The position numbers were made by a program, and so were the translations under genes. This document shows, piece by piece, positions 1 through 10,615 of a DNA stretch of 64,000 nucleotides. The notes beneath the pieces were generated by a model. It saw only the letters and a list, made by a program, of their open reading frames with translations, had not been told where the DNA came from and ran no database searches. Source of the stretch: Channallabes apus (lineage: Eukaryota > Chordata > Actinopteri > Siluriformes > Clariidae); assembly GCA_030522415.1 (NCBI GenBank), contig CM060109.1, positions 5,056,655-5,120,654 of the forward strand, in the 5' to 3' direction. Numbering within the stretch: position 1 is the stretch's first letter; each line of letters starts with the position of its first letter.

Positions 1-632
1 CAGCTATACATTTGATAAGAGATTACCTTTTTGTTACACAGCCTGGACTTCAGCTCAGAGCTACTGCAGACAGAATCATAGGGATTTGGCCACCACCACT
101 ACTGAACAGGAAAACCAAAGAGCTTGGATTGGACTGAACAGAACTGCACCACATGTAAATATCTGCACCACAATTTTACAACGTGGCACCCGGCGAGCCT
201 AACGAGTGACTTGGGAAAGGGAGTTCTTCAATAATGCCACATGGCTGGTTTGATAGTAACTGTCAATTTTTCCTTCTATTTGTTACAGAAGGTTGACTTT
301 GGTTAAGAAGAGTAAATTGGAGTAAACATGGGAGGATGCTCTTAAGTATTGCAGGAGTAACTATTCTGACTTGGCGTTAGTGGAGATTCAGAAACATTGC
401 TAGACCTGCTTAAAACAGAGACTGAACAAGCCCAAACTGCCAGTGTGTGGACAGGCCTGCTCGTCCTCAATAGAACATGGTTTTGGGTGAATTGTAAGCC
501 ACTGGGGAACCTGGTGTCAGTGCCTACATGCCCAGTTGAGGTCTATCGCTGTGGCAGGTGCGACTTCAACATGCACATCTGGTAGAACAGAGACTGTAAC
601 AAGACGTTCAATTGACTCTGCTATTACTGAAG
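1..632 (+). pseudogene. Decayed two-domain C-type lectin-like gene, 5' end off window
   Basis: The sequence aligns by eye with genes A, B and C further right: the same SYCRQN / RDLATTTTE and WIGLNRT stretches of CTLD1, then CTLD2 with LLDLLKTETEQAQTASVWTG (open 397-585). It is broken. CTLD1 is out of frame and shortened between about 150 and 300; two extra bases near 384 shift CTLD2; and a TAG at 583-585 replaces the Glu codon of the WENRDC motif. The window starts inside CTLD1, so signal peptide and promoter are not visible. The donor-like GGTGAGG after the old stop (near 633) and an acceptor at about 735 match the 3' intron of the intact paralogues, so this copy arose by DNA duplication and then decayed. 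A processed copy would lack the intron. Confidence 0.88.
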
Positions 633-1310
633 GTGAGGAATAAACATCTAGAACATTAACCAGGATTGTGTAAGATGACCTGAAAATTCCATTGCATTCG
701 CTTTCTCTTTATACATATTTTCTGTCTCTGAACAGAAGCTGTCCTTTATGTGGACAAAGACAAATAAATCTATTTAGAAACTTTCTTCAAGAGCTCATTC
801 AGACCAAGAAATTATGAAATATGTTTGACTATATACAGTAAATATGTTTGACATATGACATATGTAGATTATTGTAGATAATGTAGATGTAGACTTTATT
901 TATCGTTTATGTTAAACCATTTAACCATGTTAATTATGAATAAATGTTTGGGGTAAATGGTTGTTGTTCACTTATTTTGGGGAAAAAGAAAGCTTGGATA
1001 AGAAAGGAAAGTATTTTAACATCATTGTAGGGTGACTCACATCTTTCCAGGTGATATTTGAAAGGGAAATGAGTTACACTTTGCTGGCTTTCAGTTGATA
1101 TTTGAATGGAAAATCTGTGTGCATCTGACGTTTTAATTAAATGACTTTGTGTAAATTGTGTGACTTGTGGCCTGCAAAATTATATATGTCATGTATTACA
1201 CATTATTTATTTATGAAGTTTAAAATTTACCAACTGAAATAAGAGTTAATTTAAGATGATGGCAAAAAAAAAGACTTTAAAGGAATCCAGCACCCTGTGG
1301 TCAACAGTGA
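633..1310. other. 3' flank of lectin pseudogene
   Basis: It holds the relic 3'-UTR intron, an acceptor ending CTGAACAG at about 735, and an AATAAA at 763-768 that would have been the polyadenylation signal. The remainder is AT-rich with no coding signal on either strand. Confidence 0.6.
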
Positions 1311-1318
1311 ATATTTGA

Positions 1319-1848
1319 CAGTGGTGTCAAAAGTATTCACATTCATTACTTGAGTAGAAGTATAGATACTAGGGTTCACAAATACTTCTTTAGAAGTTGA
1401 AGTATCAACCCAAGCTTTTTACTTAAGTAAAAGTTTAAAAGTACTGGTTTCAAAACTACTTAAAGTATAAAAGTAAAAGTACCGTGAGGGGCGACAAAAG
1501 CATTAAGGTCTCGCTTTCTGATAATGCGGGGGGTGGGCTCGGGGGGGCGTTGTGCGCGTTCTTATCATGCGGGGGGGGGCGGGGGGGGGATCTCGGGGGG
1601 CCGTTGTGTGCTTTCTTATCATGCGACCGGGGGAGGGGGGTGCGGGTTTGCGCGTCCTGATCATAAAAATTGAGTAACGAGGCTATTTTTAAAATGTAAG
1701 GAGTAGAAAGTACAGATAATTGTAAAAATGTAAGGAGTAGAAGTAAAAAGTCGGCTGAAAAATAATTACTCCAGTAAAGTATAGATACCCAAAATTTCTA
1801 CTTAAGTAAGGTAACGAAGTATTTGTACTTCGTTACTTGACGCCTCTG
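1319..1848. mobile_element. Non-autonomous hAT MITE with 8-bp TSD
   Basis: The ends are CAGTGGTGTCAAAAGTA and, inverted, TTGACGCCTCTG. They are flanked by a perfect 8-bp direct repeat ATATTTGA at 1311-1318 and 1849-1856, the hAT signature. The flanks have the repeated 'AAGTAnnAGTA' texture of a very common teleost hAT-N family. There is no transposase. The centre (about 1490-1665) is an unusual G-rich tandem block, reported separately. Confidence 0.93.
1490..1665 (+). repeat. G-rich tandem block inside the hAT MITE
   Basis: About three imperfect units of roughly 60 bp, each with a TCTTATCATGCG-like segment followed by runs of 6 to 10 G. The runs could form G-quadruplexes on the + strand. Composition is unlike the AT-rich MITE flanks. 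Confidence 0.8.
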
Positions 1849-1856
1849 ATATTTGA

Positions 1857-2220
1857 CCATGAACGACAATGGGTTGTGGATGTGGTTTAGATAAACTCTT
1901 TAAAATAAATGTGATGAACCAGTGTTTACCCCAAATCTGTCCATGTTCTGTTCAGCAGGCCTAAACACATGCAGGTAACAATTTAATTAAGCTAAAAAAT
2001 ATATTGGGTTGATGCCATGTCTCAGTCAAACACAAAAAATAAAATAATTATCATCACTCAGTAGATCGTACATTAGAGGTTAAAAACCCATTTGTTTTCC
2101 CTGGCCTACTAGGCGCTACTGTGCCTATTTCGTTGTTGTATGTACAGTATAGTGCATTTTTAGCCTATTACATTTTTGTGTGTATAATGTATTTTTAGCC
2201 TTTTTATGATATTATGATGT
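1857..2220. other. Gene-free, no recognised feature
   Basis: AT-rich unique-looking DNA between the hAT MITE and a LINE/SINE tail; no open frame or structured repeat seen. Confidence 0.5.
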
Positions 2221-2300
2221 GGATGTACAGCACTTTGGTCAGTCTCACGGCTGTTATAAATGTGCTTTATAAATAAACTAAACCTAAACCTAAACCTAGA
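2221..2300 (+). repeat. Retroposon 3' tail remnant
   Basis: Contains a CAGCACTTTGG stretch and GTGCTTTATAAATAAA followed by short AAACCT repeats, the shape of a teleost LINE or SINE 3' end with its terminal oligomer. No body is recognisable upstream. Confidence 0.5.
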
Positions 2301-2309
2301 GGTCGCTTG

Positions 2310-2600
2310 CTGATTAACACTCACTCACCTTCTATACCGCTTTATCCTGTATTCATGGTCACAGGGACCTGGAGCCTATCCAGGAGACCTACAGTAGCGC
2401 ACGAGGCAGGGTACACCCTGGACAGGGTACCAATCCATTGCAGGGCATACACATACACACACTCACACTCACACACTACGAGCTATTCGTGAACGCCTAA
2501 TATCTTTGGACTGTGGGAGGAAACTGGAGTACCCGGAGGAAACTCAACAAGCACGGGGAGAACATGCACATACTGTAGAGACAGGAATCGAGCCTGGTTG
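2310..2600 (+). repeat. Common teleost interspersed repeat, class unassigned
   Basis: Includes the stretches CCTGGAGCCTATCCAGGAG, GGGTACACCCTGGACAGGGT and GGACTGTGGGAGGAAACTGG, followed by ACCCGGAGGAAACTCAACAA. I recognise these from a high-copy fish repeat but cannot place it in a superfamily. The short open frame here is not a gene. Confidence 0.6.
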
Positions 2601-2820
2601 TAATTTTTACTAATTATTCAAAAGTCCACATCAAATAGAATAGGCTATATATTAGATAAATATAGATAGAATTAAAACTCATTTTTAATGTAGACTCAGT
2701 CACCCAATGAACTGTAATATAAATATTTACAAAATTTGGATTTTATAAACGGTTCATGCTTTTGAGTATATGCTGAACTTCCAATGAAGGTATAAAGTTT
2801 TATATACTGTCTAATATATA

Positions 2821-5757
2821 AAACAGACCGCTCGGAAATTAGAGCGTAAATGGCGTCAAACTAAATTGATGGTATTTCAAATAGCATGGAATGAGAGCAT
2901 CCTGAACTATAGGAAAGCTCTTAGTGTAGCTAGATCAACGTATCTCTCCACTCTTATAGAAGAAAATAAAAATAATCCTAGATTTTTATTTAATACCGTA
3001 GCCAAATTAACCAGAAATAAGACCATTACAGAAATCTCCACAACAACATCATGCAATAGTGAGGACTTCATGAACTTTTTTAATAATAAAATTGTAAATA
3101 TCAGGCATAAAATTGAGGCTTTGAAACCGAACAATGTAATTGATACAGATGTTAACCTAGCCATGTCAGATTCAAACCTAGAATACTTTATTCCTCTTGA
3201 AGAGAATGAACTAATTTCACTCATCTCTTCTGCAAATTCATCAACCTGTATATTAGATCCTATACCGACACATTTTCTTAAACAAATAGTACCAGTAATA
3301 ACAGAACCGCTGTTGAGAATAATTAATTCCTCACTCAGCATTGGTTATGTTCCAAAATCTTTTAAATTAGCAGTTATTAAACCAATAATTAAGAAACCTG
3401 ACCTCGACCCCTGTCAGCTGTCCAATTACAGGCCAATATCAAACCTCCCCTTTATCTCTAAGATTCTGGAAAAGATAGTAGCGGAGCAGCTATGCTCATA
3501 TCTACATAGAAATGGCATACATGAACTGTATCAGTCAGGATTTAGACCTCATCACAGCACAGAAACAGCACTCGTTAAAGTAGTAAATGACCTCCTATTG
3601 GCCTCTGATCAGGGTTGTGTAACTATGCTTGTATTACTCGACCTCAGTGCAGCTTTTGACACTATTGATCATGCTATTCTTCTTCACAGATTAGAAAATG
3701 TAGTAGGAATTAAGGGTACAGCCCTCTCCTGGCTCAGATCCTATTTGACCGATCGTTATCATTTTGTCGACTTAAATGGTGATTATTCTGCATGTTCTCT
3801 AGTGGAGTTTGGCATTCCACAGGGTTCAGTTTTAGGCCCACTGCTTTTCTCCCTTTACATGCTTCGTCTGGGCAACATAATCCATAAGCATGGTATTAGT
3901 TTTCTTTGTTATGCTGACGACACACAGCTATACGTCTCAACAAAACCTGATGAGAAAAACCATCTTACTAAAGTTGAGCAATGTGTGCAGGACATAAGAA
4001 ATTGGATGCTAATTAACTTCCTTCTGCTTAATCCGGATAAGACAGAAGTTCTAGTCATAGGACCGCATACAGCTAGAAGTAAAATCTTAGATCACACCGT
4101 AACTTTAGATGGCCTTTCTGTTCCGTCAAGTGCAACAGTAAAAGACCTCAGCGTGATTATAGATTCCAGCCTTTCATTTGAAGCTCATGTAGATAATATC
4201 ACCAGGATAGCATTCTTTCACCTCAGAAATATTGCCAAAATAAGAAATATATTGTCGCTAAACGATGCAGAAAAACTAGTTCATGCTTTTATCACTTCTA
4301 GGTTGGATTATTGTAATGCCTTACTGTCTGGTTGTTCAGTTAGGTGCATAAACAAGCTTCAGCTAGTCCAGAATGCAGCAGCGAGAGTCCTCACTAGAAC
4401 CAGAAGATATGAGCACATCACCCCTATCCTATCTTCACTACATTGGCTCCCTGTGAAATTTCGCATTGATTTTAAAATACTACTCTTGACATATAAGGCA
4501 TTAAATGGTCTCGCCCCGCAGTATCTGAGCGAACTGCTAGTGTCTTACGATCCGCCACGCCTACTTCGGTCAAAGGATGCAGGCTGCTTGTCAGTACCGC
4601 GTATTATGAAAACTACAGCTGGGGGCAGAGCTTTTTCTTACAAAGCCCCAAAATTATGGAATAGTCTTCCAAATAGTGTTTGGGACTCAGACACAGTCTC
4701 AGTGTTAAAGTCTAGGCTCAAAACCTATTTATTTAGCCAAGCATTTTTATAAATAGATTTGCCATAAGGTAAAAGAGCAGATCTGGGGGACTTATGGACG
4801 TAGAGTATTATGGTGAACTGGTATGTTTAGATGCTGTCTTCCTCAGTCTCATTTGATCACTCAGGTTTGTTGACGGTGAGGTGATTGTTTGCTTTGCATC
4901 TCAGGGAGCCCTCATGTTTGTGTTTCCTTCTGGCTCTCCCTTTTAGTTATGCTGTCATAGTTAGTCCTGCCGGAGTCCCTGCTTGCACTCTACAGTAAAT
5001 ATACATTCACATTAGACATTGTGACTGTGACCATACCTAATTGCAATCTCTCCTCCTCTTCTCTTCCTCCCCCTCTTTCTCTTTCCTCTCTCCCCCTGTC
5101 TCCCCCTTTCACTCTTTCTCTCTCTCTCTCTGTCGAGCTACACATGTGGTTCCTGAGCTGCCAGTGATCCAGACTCCCTCTGCCCTCCGGACCTGTCTGA
5201 TCCATCCTGGTGCCCGGTTTCTGGTTGGAGATCTCGTCGCATGGATGCCCCGTGTGTCTCTTTAGGATGCGTCTGGTGTCTGGGGATGATTCTATCTACT
5301 TAGAAGATGGTTCTGGCCTCGACTGGTGTTGTCAGCTGTTTCTCTGAGGACTTGACAATTCGATAGTTCAGGACTGGAACTTTCTACAAGTCTATCTGAG
5401 TCTCGAATAACTACTGGACTCCATTTTACATCAACTATTATAACATCAATTAACATCAACTATTATAGCTGAACCTAACACTGTATAAATGCAGATCATT
5501 TCCTGCTATCTGTTTCACCCAGATGACGATGGGTTCCCTGTCGAGTCTGGTTCCTCTCAAGGTTTCTTCCTATTACCATCTCAGGGAGTTTTTCCTTGCC
5601 ACTGTCGCCCTCGGGCTTGCTCACCAGGGACTATCTGAACATTTTGATTCATACACATTCACATTCCATACAAACTTAAATAATTCTTTTGATTGTGTAA
5701 AGCTGTTTTGAGACAATGTCAATTGTTAAAAGCGCTATACAAATAACACTGAATTAA
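2821..5757 (+). mobile_element. L2-clade LINE, copy 1 (5'-truncated)
   Basis: Aligned with copy 2 (49750-53195), this copy begins at about 2821 with the end of the endonuclease/RT linker, so the endonuclease is lost by 5' truncation. It has a long reverse-transcriptase frame, a CT-rich 3' UTR (about 5040-5135), and a 3' end GACAATGTCAATTGTTAAAA with AGCGCTATACAAATAA, typical of teleost L2-type tails. The two copies are very similar, differing mainly by scattered substitutions plus a deletion and stops in copy 2, so both inserted relatively recently. Confidence 0.9.
2869..4752 (+). CDS. L2-type LINE reverse transcriptase, partial ORF2 (open frame)
   Basis: About 627 codons are open from the first ATG in the surviving frame; upstream codons are also open back to the truncation point, so this ATG is not the native start. 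RT motifs in order: SNYRPISNL (near residue 185), [17 protein letters not shown] (near 258), [13 protein letters not shown] (near 315) and the catalytic [13 protein letters not shown] (near 348-352), then thumb sequence and the characteristic L2/CR1-like C-terminus ([13 protein letters not shown] ... LWNSLPNSV ... [10 protein letters not shown]). The enzyme normally copies LINE RNA into nicked DNA. With no endonuclease domain this copy cannot be autonomous, although the RT looks intact. It lies in a gene-free interval with no host promoter in view. Confidence 0.88.
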   Translation: MVFQIAWNESILNYRKALSVARSTYLSTLIEENKNNPRFLFNTVAKLTRNKTITEISTTTSCNSEDFMNFFNNKIVNIRHKIEALKPNNVIDTDVNLAMSDSNLEYFIPLEENELISLISSANSSTCILDPIPTHFLKQIVPVITEPLLRIINSSLSIGYVPKSFKLAVIKPIIKKPDLDPCQLSNYRPISNLPFISKILEKIVAEQLCSYLHRNGIHELYQSGFRPHHSTETALVKVVNDLLLASDQGCVTMLVLLDLSAAFDTIDHAILLHRLENVVGIKGTALSWLRSYLTDRYHFVDLNGDYSACSLVEFGIPQGSVLGPLLFSLYMLRLGNIIHKHGISFLCYADDTQLYVSTKPDEKNHLTKVEQCVQDIRNWMLINFLLLNPDKTEVLVIGPHTARSKILDHTVTLDGLSVPSSATVKDLSVIIDSSLSFEAHVDNITRIAFFHLRNIAKIRNILSLNDAEKLVHAFITSRLDYCNALLSGCSVRCINKLQLVQNAAARVLTRTRRYEHITPILSSLHWLPVKFRIDFKILLLTYKALNGLAPQYLSELLVSYDPPRLLRSKDAGCLSVPRIMKTTAGGRAFSYKAPKLWNSLPNSVWDSDTVSVLKSRLKTYLFSQAFL

Positions 5758-6163
5758 TATATTTGCTTTTAACTACTTGTATGTGCATGTGCATGCATGA
5801 TGAATGCTTTGCATATTCTTCGTTCGTGTGATGTGTAGCATCAATTAACACTTAAATGGTGGAAAGTGTAGAGGAGAAGTTGTGTGACCAGGTCCTCAAT
5901 CACTCTCATCTGTATGATGTGTCTTTACTGCTACTGTACACAGTGACAAATATGAATGTTAAAACATTCATATCGATAAATATTATTTAAAATTTCAACA
6001 TGGGAACTAAGTCCTTGCAGTGTAGCAATGTTCTTTTTCTTCATGCAAAACTGATTAATTTCTCTGGTCTGCACTGTGACAAATACATTCATGATGTTAC
6101 CAACTGACTATGTAAATGCATGGTTTAACAGCAAGTATTTTTCAGCTGTAAATATGAAAATGT
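5758..6163. other. Gene-free, no recognised feature
   Basis: AT-rich spacer between the LINE tail and a Tc1 element; nothing beyond short low-complexity runs. Confidence 0.5.
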
Positions 6164-6165
6164 CA

Positions 6166-6985
6166 CAAACCGGATTCCAAAAAAGTTGGGACACTAAACA
6201 AATTGTGAATAAAAACTGAAAGCAATGATGTGGAGATGGCAAATGTCAATATTTTATTCAGAATAGAACATAGATGACAGATCAAAATTTTAATCTGAGA
6301 AAATGTATAATTTTAAAGGAAAAATATGTTGATGGTATGGGGTTGCATGAGTGCGTGTGGCATGGGCATCTTGCATGTCTGGAAAGGCACCATCAATGCA
6401 GAAAAATATATTCAGGTTCTAGAACAACATCTAGTCATCTCTTTCAGGGAAGACCCTGCATTTTTCAACAAGATAATGCCAGACCACATTCTGCATCAAT
6501 CACAACATCATGGCTGCGTAGGAGAAGGATCCGGGTACTGAAATGGCCAGTCTGCAGTCCAGATCTTTCCCCTATAGAGAACATTTGGCGCATCATAAAG
6601 AGGAAGGTGCGACAAAGAAGGCCCAAGACGATTGAACAGTTAGAGGCCTGTATTAGACAAGAATGGGAGAGCATTCCTATTTCTAAACTTGAGAAACTGG
6701 TCTCCTCGGTCCCCAGACGTCTGTTGAGTGTTGTAAGAAGAAGGGGAAATGCCACACAGTGGTGAAAATGGCCTTGTCCCAACTTTTTTGGGATTTGTTG
6801 ACAACATGACATTTTGATTCACCATATTTTTCCCTTAAAATGATACATTTTCTCAGTTTAAACTTTTGTTCTGTGATTTATGTTCTATACTGAATAAAAT
6901 ATTGGCATTTGCCATCTCCACATCATTGCATTCAGTTTTTATTCACAATTTGTTTAGTGTCCCAACTTTTTTGGAATCCGGTTTG
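6166..6985 (+). mobile_element. Internally deleted Tc1/mariner element 1
   Basis: Ends CAAACCGGATTCC...GGAATCCGGTTTG with inverted repeats of about 165 bp (6166-6331 and 6820-6985) that match nearly base for base. A TA follows the right end (6986-6987); the left flank reads CA, probably a mutated TA. At 820 bp it is about half a normal Tc1 element. The helix-turn-helix region and the first catalytic Asp are missing. A TTA/ACT microsatellite follows directly. Confidence 0.93.
6274..6765 (+). pseudogene. Tc1-like transposase, C-terminal remnant
   Basis: The open frame's second half encodes the distal DDE core: FQQDNARPHSAS (second catalytic Asp) and SPDLSPIENIW (Glu of the DD34E triad), ending in a basic RRRGNATQW tail. 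The preceding block (VWGCMSACGMGILHVW, normally just upstream of the second Asp) sits in another frame (6326-6541), so there is a frameshift near 6450. N-terminal DNA-binding domains and the first Asp (WTDE region) are deleted. The first residues of this ORF come from the inverted repeat and are not protein-coding in intact elements. It is dead but could serve as a substrate for a related transposase. Confidence 0.9.
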
Positions 6986-6987
6986 TA

Positions 6988-7580
6988 TTATTATTATTAT
7001 TATTATTATTAATACTACTACTACTACTAATAATAATAATTAATATCAAGTCACATTTAGCCCTACAGAGGAAATTACGTCACACGACAGGCATAGAGTT
7101 TCCCAGTGTCCTGCACCTCACTACTGTATGTAGCCCATTATAAGTTCATTGCAATTTCCATGTGAACTGTAAATAATTAAGTGTCTGCTTTTACCCTCTG
7201 GTTTTACAGAATTTTGGCATAATTGGTGTTTTTTTTTTCTTTTGCCTTTTTATTTTCTCCACTGACAGAATGCGTATTGCTTTTTAATGATTTAATTAGT
7301 TTAATATGTTTTTTCACCGCATTTAATATACAGTGTCTCTATTTACCCTGGTGAGGGCAGAACACATCTGCTGTTCATCTCCTGCTGAGACGCCCTCACT
7401 TCCTGAAGATTGCACACACATACTCAAGGCAAGACCCCAGAAATGCACCATAGCCTCACGGTACACTGAGCCTCAGGGTGTTAAACACAAGTATTCGCCT
7501 TGAAATGAAAAATTATCAGGAAAAGAACATTTTCAAGCCAAGACTAATGTCTAATTTAAAAACTTCACAACAGTGACCAC
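6988..7580. other. Gene-free: trinucleotide repeat then AT-rich DNA
   Basis: A (TTA)n/(CTA)n tract occupies about 6986-7045; the rest shows no coding or repeat-family signal. Confidence 0.55.
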
Positions 7581-7584
7581 TCAT

Positions 7585-7670
7585 GTAAGATTCAATTCAA
7601 GATTCAAGATTCAAAGAACTTTATTAATCTCAGAGGGCACTTGATCTCAGAGGATACAGGACACAGGGGC
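7585..7670 (-). repeat. Retroposon 3' tail remnant (minus)
   Basis: Read on the minus strand it is CTCTGAGATTAATAAAGTTC followed by TTTGAATC/TTGAATC repeats, a 3' end with terminal heptamer repeats as in teleost LINE/SINE tails. Confidence 0.45.
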
Positions 7671-7842
7671 CTGGGTTTGCGGTGTATTTTATTTCGGCAA
7701 TCTAAAATTAAATGTAAAAATAACTCAAATATTGCTCAACATTTTAAAATAATGATTATATTTTACAATACAAAGACAGTAGTAAGATTTCAGATTGCAT
7801 GAAATCTATCTGAACAAAAAAATTATAATTTTTTTATGCCAC

Positions 7843-8225
7843 TGTACACCAATCAACCAGAGCATTACAGCGCAAAAACGTTTTGCTCAGTTTTGTATAG
7901 GTTGGACATTGGCAGCAGCTCCTTTGGGTGCTGTGGGTTGCAGGGTTGGAGCTCTGTTGATCGGACTTGTTTGCCTGGTGCATCCCATGGGTGCTTGATC
8001 GGATTGAGATCTGGAGAGTCTGGAGGCTAGGCCCATATTCAAGGTGATCTGTATTTGCACTGGGTGTTGTGGTGCCTTTCTATCATGGCCAGCACTGTCT
8101 TATTGTGATAATTTGTGCTGCAGTGTCTTTTGTGTGGAATCAGAATGGATAGATAGACCATTGGTCACCACGGGCATGGGTGAACCTTGGGTGCCCACAA
8201 TCCTGTCACCAGTTTACTGGTACTG
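7843..8225 (-). mobile_element. Degraded Tc1-like element remnant
   Basis: Starts with a decayed inverted repeat (TACACCAATCAACCAGAGCA) and holds blocks such as ATCGGATTGAGATCTGG and CTTTCTATCATGGCCAGCA, which in intact teleost elements are the antisense of the transposase. The same remnant recurs at about 36375-36815 with matching flanks, so the pair marks a segmental duplication, not two insertions. Confidence 0.7.
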
Positions 8226-8499
8226 TATTTAACTGATAATCATCATTAATGTGTTAAAGTTTTGAAATGATAATGTTACAGTACGGCTGAACGGTGTAAA
8301 AGGAATACAAATGTGTTTTAATAAATGTTTTAAAAAGCCAAGATTACATAATGTTAGAGTAAAGCCCTTTATTCAGCAAATATAAATAGGAAACATTAGG
8401 TATAAGGCTGTGTTCTTACTTTCCCTACTTTTAAAATTTGACTATTGTAATTTGAATGCTTATACAGTATGTTCACTTGTTGTGTCACCTGTAGCCATG

Positions 8500-9020
8500 G
8501 AAATAACATACGCGTACATTTGCTCACATGCCTTAAAATGTATAAACTCAAGTAACATCCAATTCTTAATCCATAGGGTTTAATATCATATTGGCCCATC
8601 CTTTTTTATCTATAACAGCTTCACCTCTTCTGTGAAGGCTTTACACAAGGTTTAGTAGTGTGTTTATGGTAACTTTCTACCGTTCTTCCAGAAGCACATT
8701 TGTGAGGTCATACACTGATGCTGGATGAGAAGGCCTGGCCCGCAGTCTCCGCTCTAATTCTAAAGGTGTTCTATCCGGTTGGGTGCAGGCCAGTAAGTAC
8801 TTCCACACCAAACTTGCTCATCCATGTGTTTATGGACCTAGCTTTGAACGCTGGTGCACAGTCATATTGGAAAAGGAAGGGGCCATCCCCAAACTGTTCC
8901 CACGAAGTTGAAAGCATAAAATCATCTAAAATGTCTTGATACACTGAAGCATTTAAAGTTCTTTTCACTGAAAGTAAGGGCTGAGACCAACTCCTGATAA
9001 ACAACCCCACACCAGTTCAC
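8500..9020 (-). pseudogene. Tc1-like transposase remnant (second family)
   Basis: Minus-strand translation from about 9010 gives ASVYQDILDDFMLSTSWEQF, GPFLFQYDCAP and ARSINTWMSKFGVEVL, the distal DDE region of a Tc1 family. The SPDLNP block that should follow is garbled (GLHPTG then a stop). Later frames read GQYDIKPYGLRIGCYLS, the usual sequence just after the transposase stop. Frameshifts and stops are many. It interrupts the segmental-duplication alignment with about 37070, so it inserted after that duplication or was lost from the other copy. Confidence 0.8.
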
Positions 9021-9296
9021 TGTGCATTTACCTCTGCTGCACAGGAAAAGTTCATTTAGAGTTACTAGCCTTAGAAATCACCAATTAACAGAATTAATCA
9101 CCATCAGAGCATTTACGCAGCTTATTTACAAAGCATAAGTAAAAGACACATCTCAATATCACCTGTTCAAAGGAGATTGTTGCATATTTTTGACACCGTC
9201 AGCATTGTAGTAAGAAGTGGAAATCAGGAAATACCATGGAATTAGAAAACTTGATTTAAAATAAAAAGCAAGATCTGAAAAAAAAATGTTTACTGT

Positions 9297-9510
9297 GGGT
9301 TACTGGGTTACTGATGAGAACGTTGGGGGTTCAAGCCCCAGCACCAGCAAGGTGGAATTGTGGAGCCAAAGCCCTTAACCCTACAATATATGCTCCATGT
9401 GCGATGTATCCTGGCTGACCTTGCTTTCTGACCCTAGCTTCCTAACTAGAATATGATGACAACAACAAAAAAGATATAAAGTACATGTCACAAATAATAA
9501 TAATTATTAT
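9297..9510 (+). repeat. tRNA-derived SINE
   Basis: A tRNA-like head has a B-box-like GGTTCAAGCCC at 9329-9339 within GGGGGTTCAAGCCCCAGCAC, followed by CCCTTAACCC, GTATCCTGGCTGACC and CTTCCTAACTAGAATATGA, and ending near ATGTCACAAATAATAA. The order matches a SINE I associate with otophysan fishes. Polymerase III would transcribe it left to right. Confidence 0.75.
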
Positions 9511-10470
9511 TTACCTGCCAGGGTTAGAGCACTCTGGTGATTATTCATTTTCTCTGCATTTGAATACATTGAGGGACTGTTGGAACATTTAAAGGATGTT
9601 GATGATCACATTTAAAAACCAGCACATTGTCTTAAAGCTTTAAAAAAAATAATTGTGTAATTGTCGTTTGCACTTTTGTGTTGGTGGTCTTCCTATTTAG
9701 GACATTTCCTGTCGACCATTCTGTCTAAGCTCCACTATTATTCTGTGGCATGAATAATCCTTATTGTAAGTATTATATTAAACATTTTATAAAATGCTTG
9801 TTTCATGTTCTCATTATTGAGCAATGTACGAATATAAAATACTGATTAATTCCGCACATTCAGAATAATACAATCAATGAATTAGATAATCAGAAAATTA
9901 ATTAGATCAATCAATTCATTGCATCATTCACTGAATTCTGGTGGTGTTTTTTTCCTCCCCATTGTATTGTGATTGTTCTGCACCTGTTCTGTTTGAATTT
10001 GTGCTTAGTTGGTCTATTTAAATCCTGTTGTGTTTTTATGTAGTTGCAAAATCATGGTTATTTACATGTGCATTTACAAAGCAGGATATTCTTCTAACTT
10101 TGTATATGTTTTATTTATGTTCCTAGGTAGACTTTTTGGTTTTTATTCTGGACTAATTACTTCCATAAATTTTTATGATTATAGATTATCCTTACCTCTT
10201 GTTGTCTGCCTATATTTTTTTTCTGACGCTTACTGTAAAAGATTACCAGACTGATAACATGCAAGCACATCTGTGATTCAGTGTCCGTCCCTGAGATTTC
10301 AGAGGTTTAAAGGCTGGTGCTTGTGTTGAACATTTTGACGTACAGTGGTACGGGTTAGGGAAAACTTGTAGTTCTGACCTGACCATTGCAAATTAATCAG
10401 TTTTTACTCATTCTAACTACAGACTGTTTTATTCAATAAATTCCACATTGTTTGCCCATACTGTTGGTTT
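9511..10470. other. Upstream flank of gene A, duplicated around 38540-40080
   Basis: No gene. Stretches at about 9540-9600 and 9950-10200 (for example TTTAAATCCTGTTGTGTTTT, TAGTTGCAAA) are recognisably similar to about 38540-38620 and 38845-39075, so this is the duplicated upstream flank of the lectin unit. The 81-residue frame at 10009-10254 lies in this block and is not conserved in the duplicate. Confidence 0.6.
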
Positions 10471-10615
10471 TGTTGAACTGATGATGGTGTTGTGCTGATG
10501 CTAATTTGTATGTGATTTAAATTTCTTCTCAGTCATGTTAAAGTCAGAAAGTTGTGAGTTGTTCAGGTGGAGGTACGAGTAAATGTTTACAGAGCTTCAA
10601 CACATCTCAGCAAAG
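10471..10615 (+). promoter_or_regulatory. Conserved upstream/5'-UTR block of lectin gene A
   Basis: This block is shared with genes B (40083-40206) and C (61701-61840): a GAACTGATGATG-like segment, GTGCTGATGCTAATTTG, then TTTAAAT, TTCTTCTCAGTCA and GTCAGAAAGTTGTGA. Conservation across diverged tandem copies, fading further upstream, suggests core promoter plus 5' UTR. TTTAAAT could act as a TATA-like element and TCAGTCA as an initiator; alternatively TTCTTCTCAG is a splice acceptor for a non-coding first exon. The sequence alone does not decide. Confidence 0.6.

Noticed and set aside
2283..2300. AAACCT repeats resembling a telomere-type motif
   Set aside because: Only about three units directly after a retroposon tail; a terminal oligomer of that tail is the simpler reading.
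5041..5265. Ser/Pro/Leu-rich frame in LINE copy 1 and its minus-strand Glu/Arg-rich partner
   Set aside because: Arises from the CT-rich tract in the LINE 3' UTR; the equivalent in copy 2 is not preserved in length.
10583..10615. Upstream in-frame ATG of gene A
   Set aside because: Would put 11 residues before the signal peptide; paralogues start at the position equivalent to 10616.
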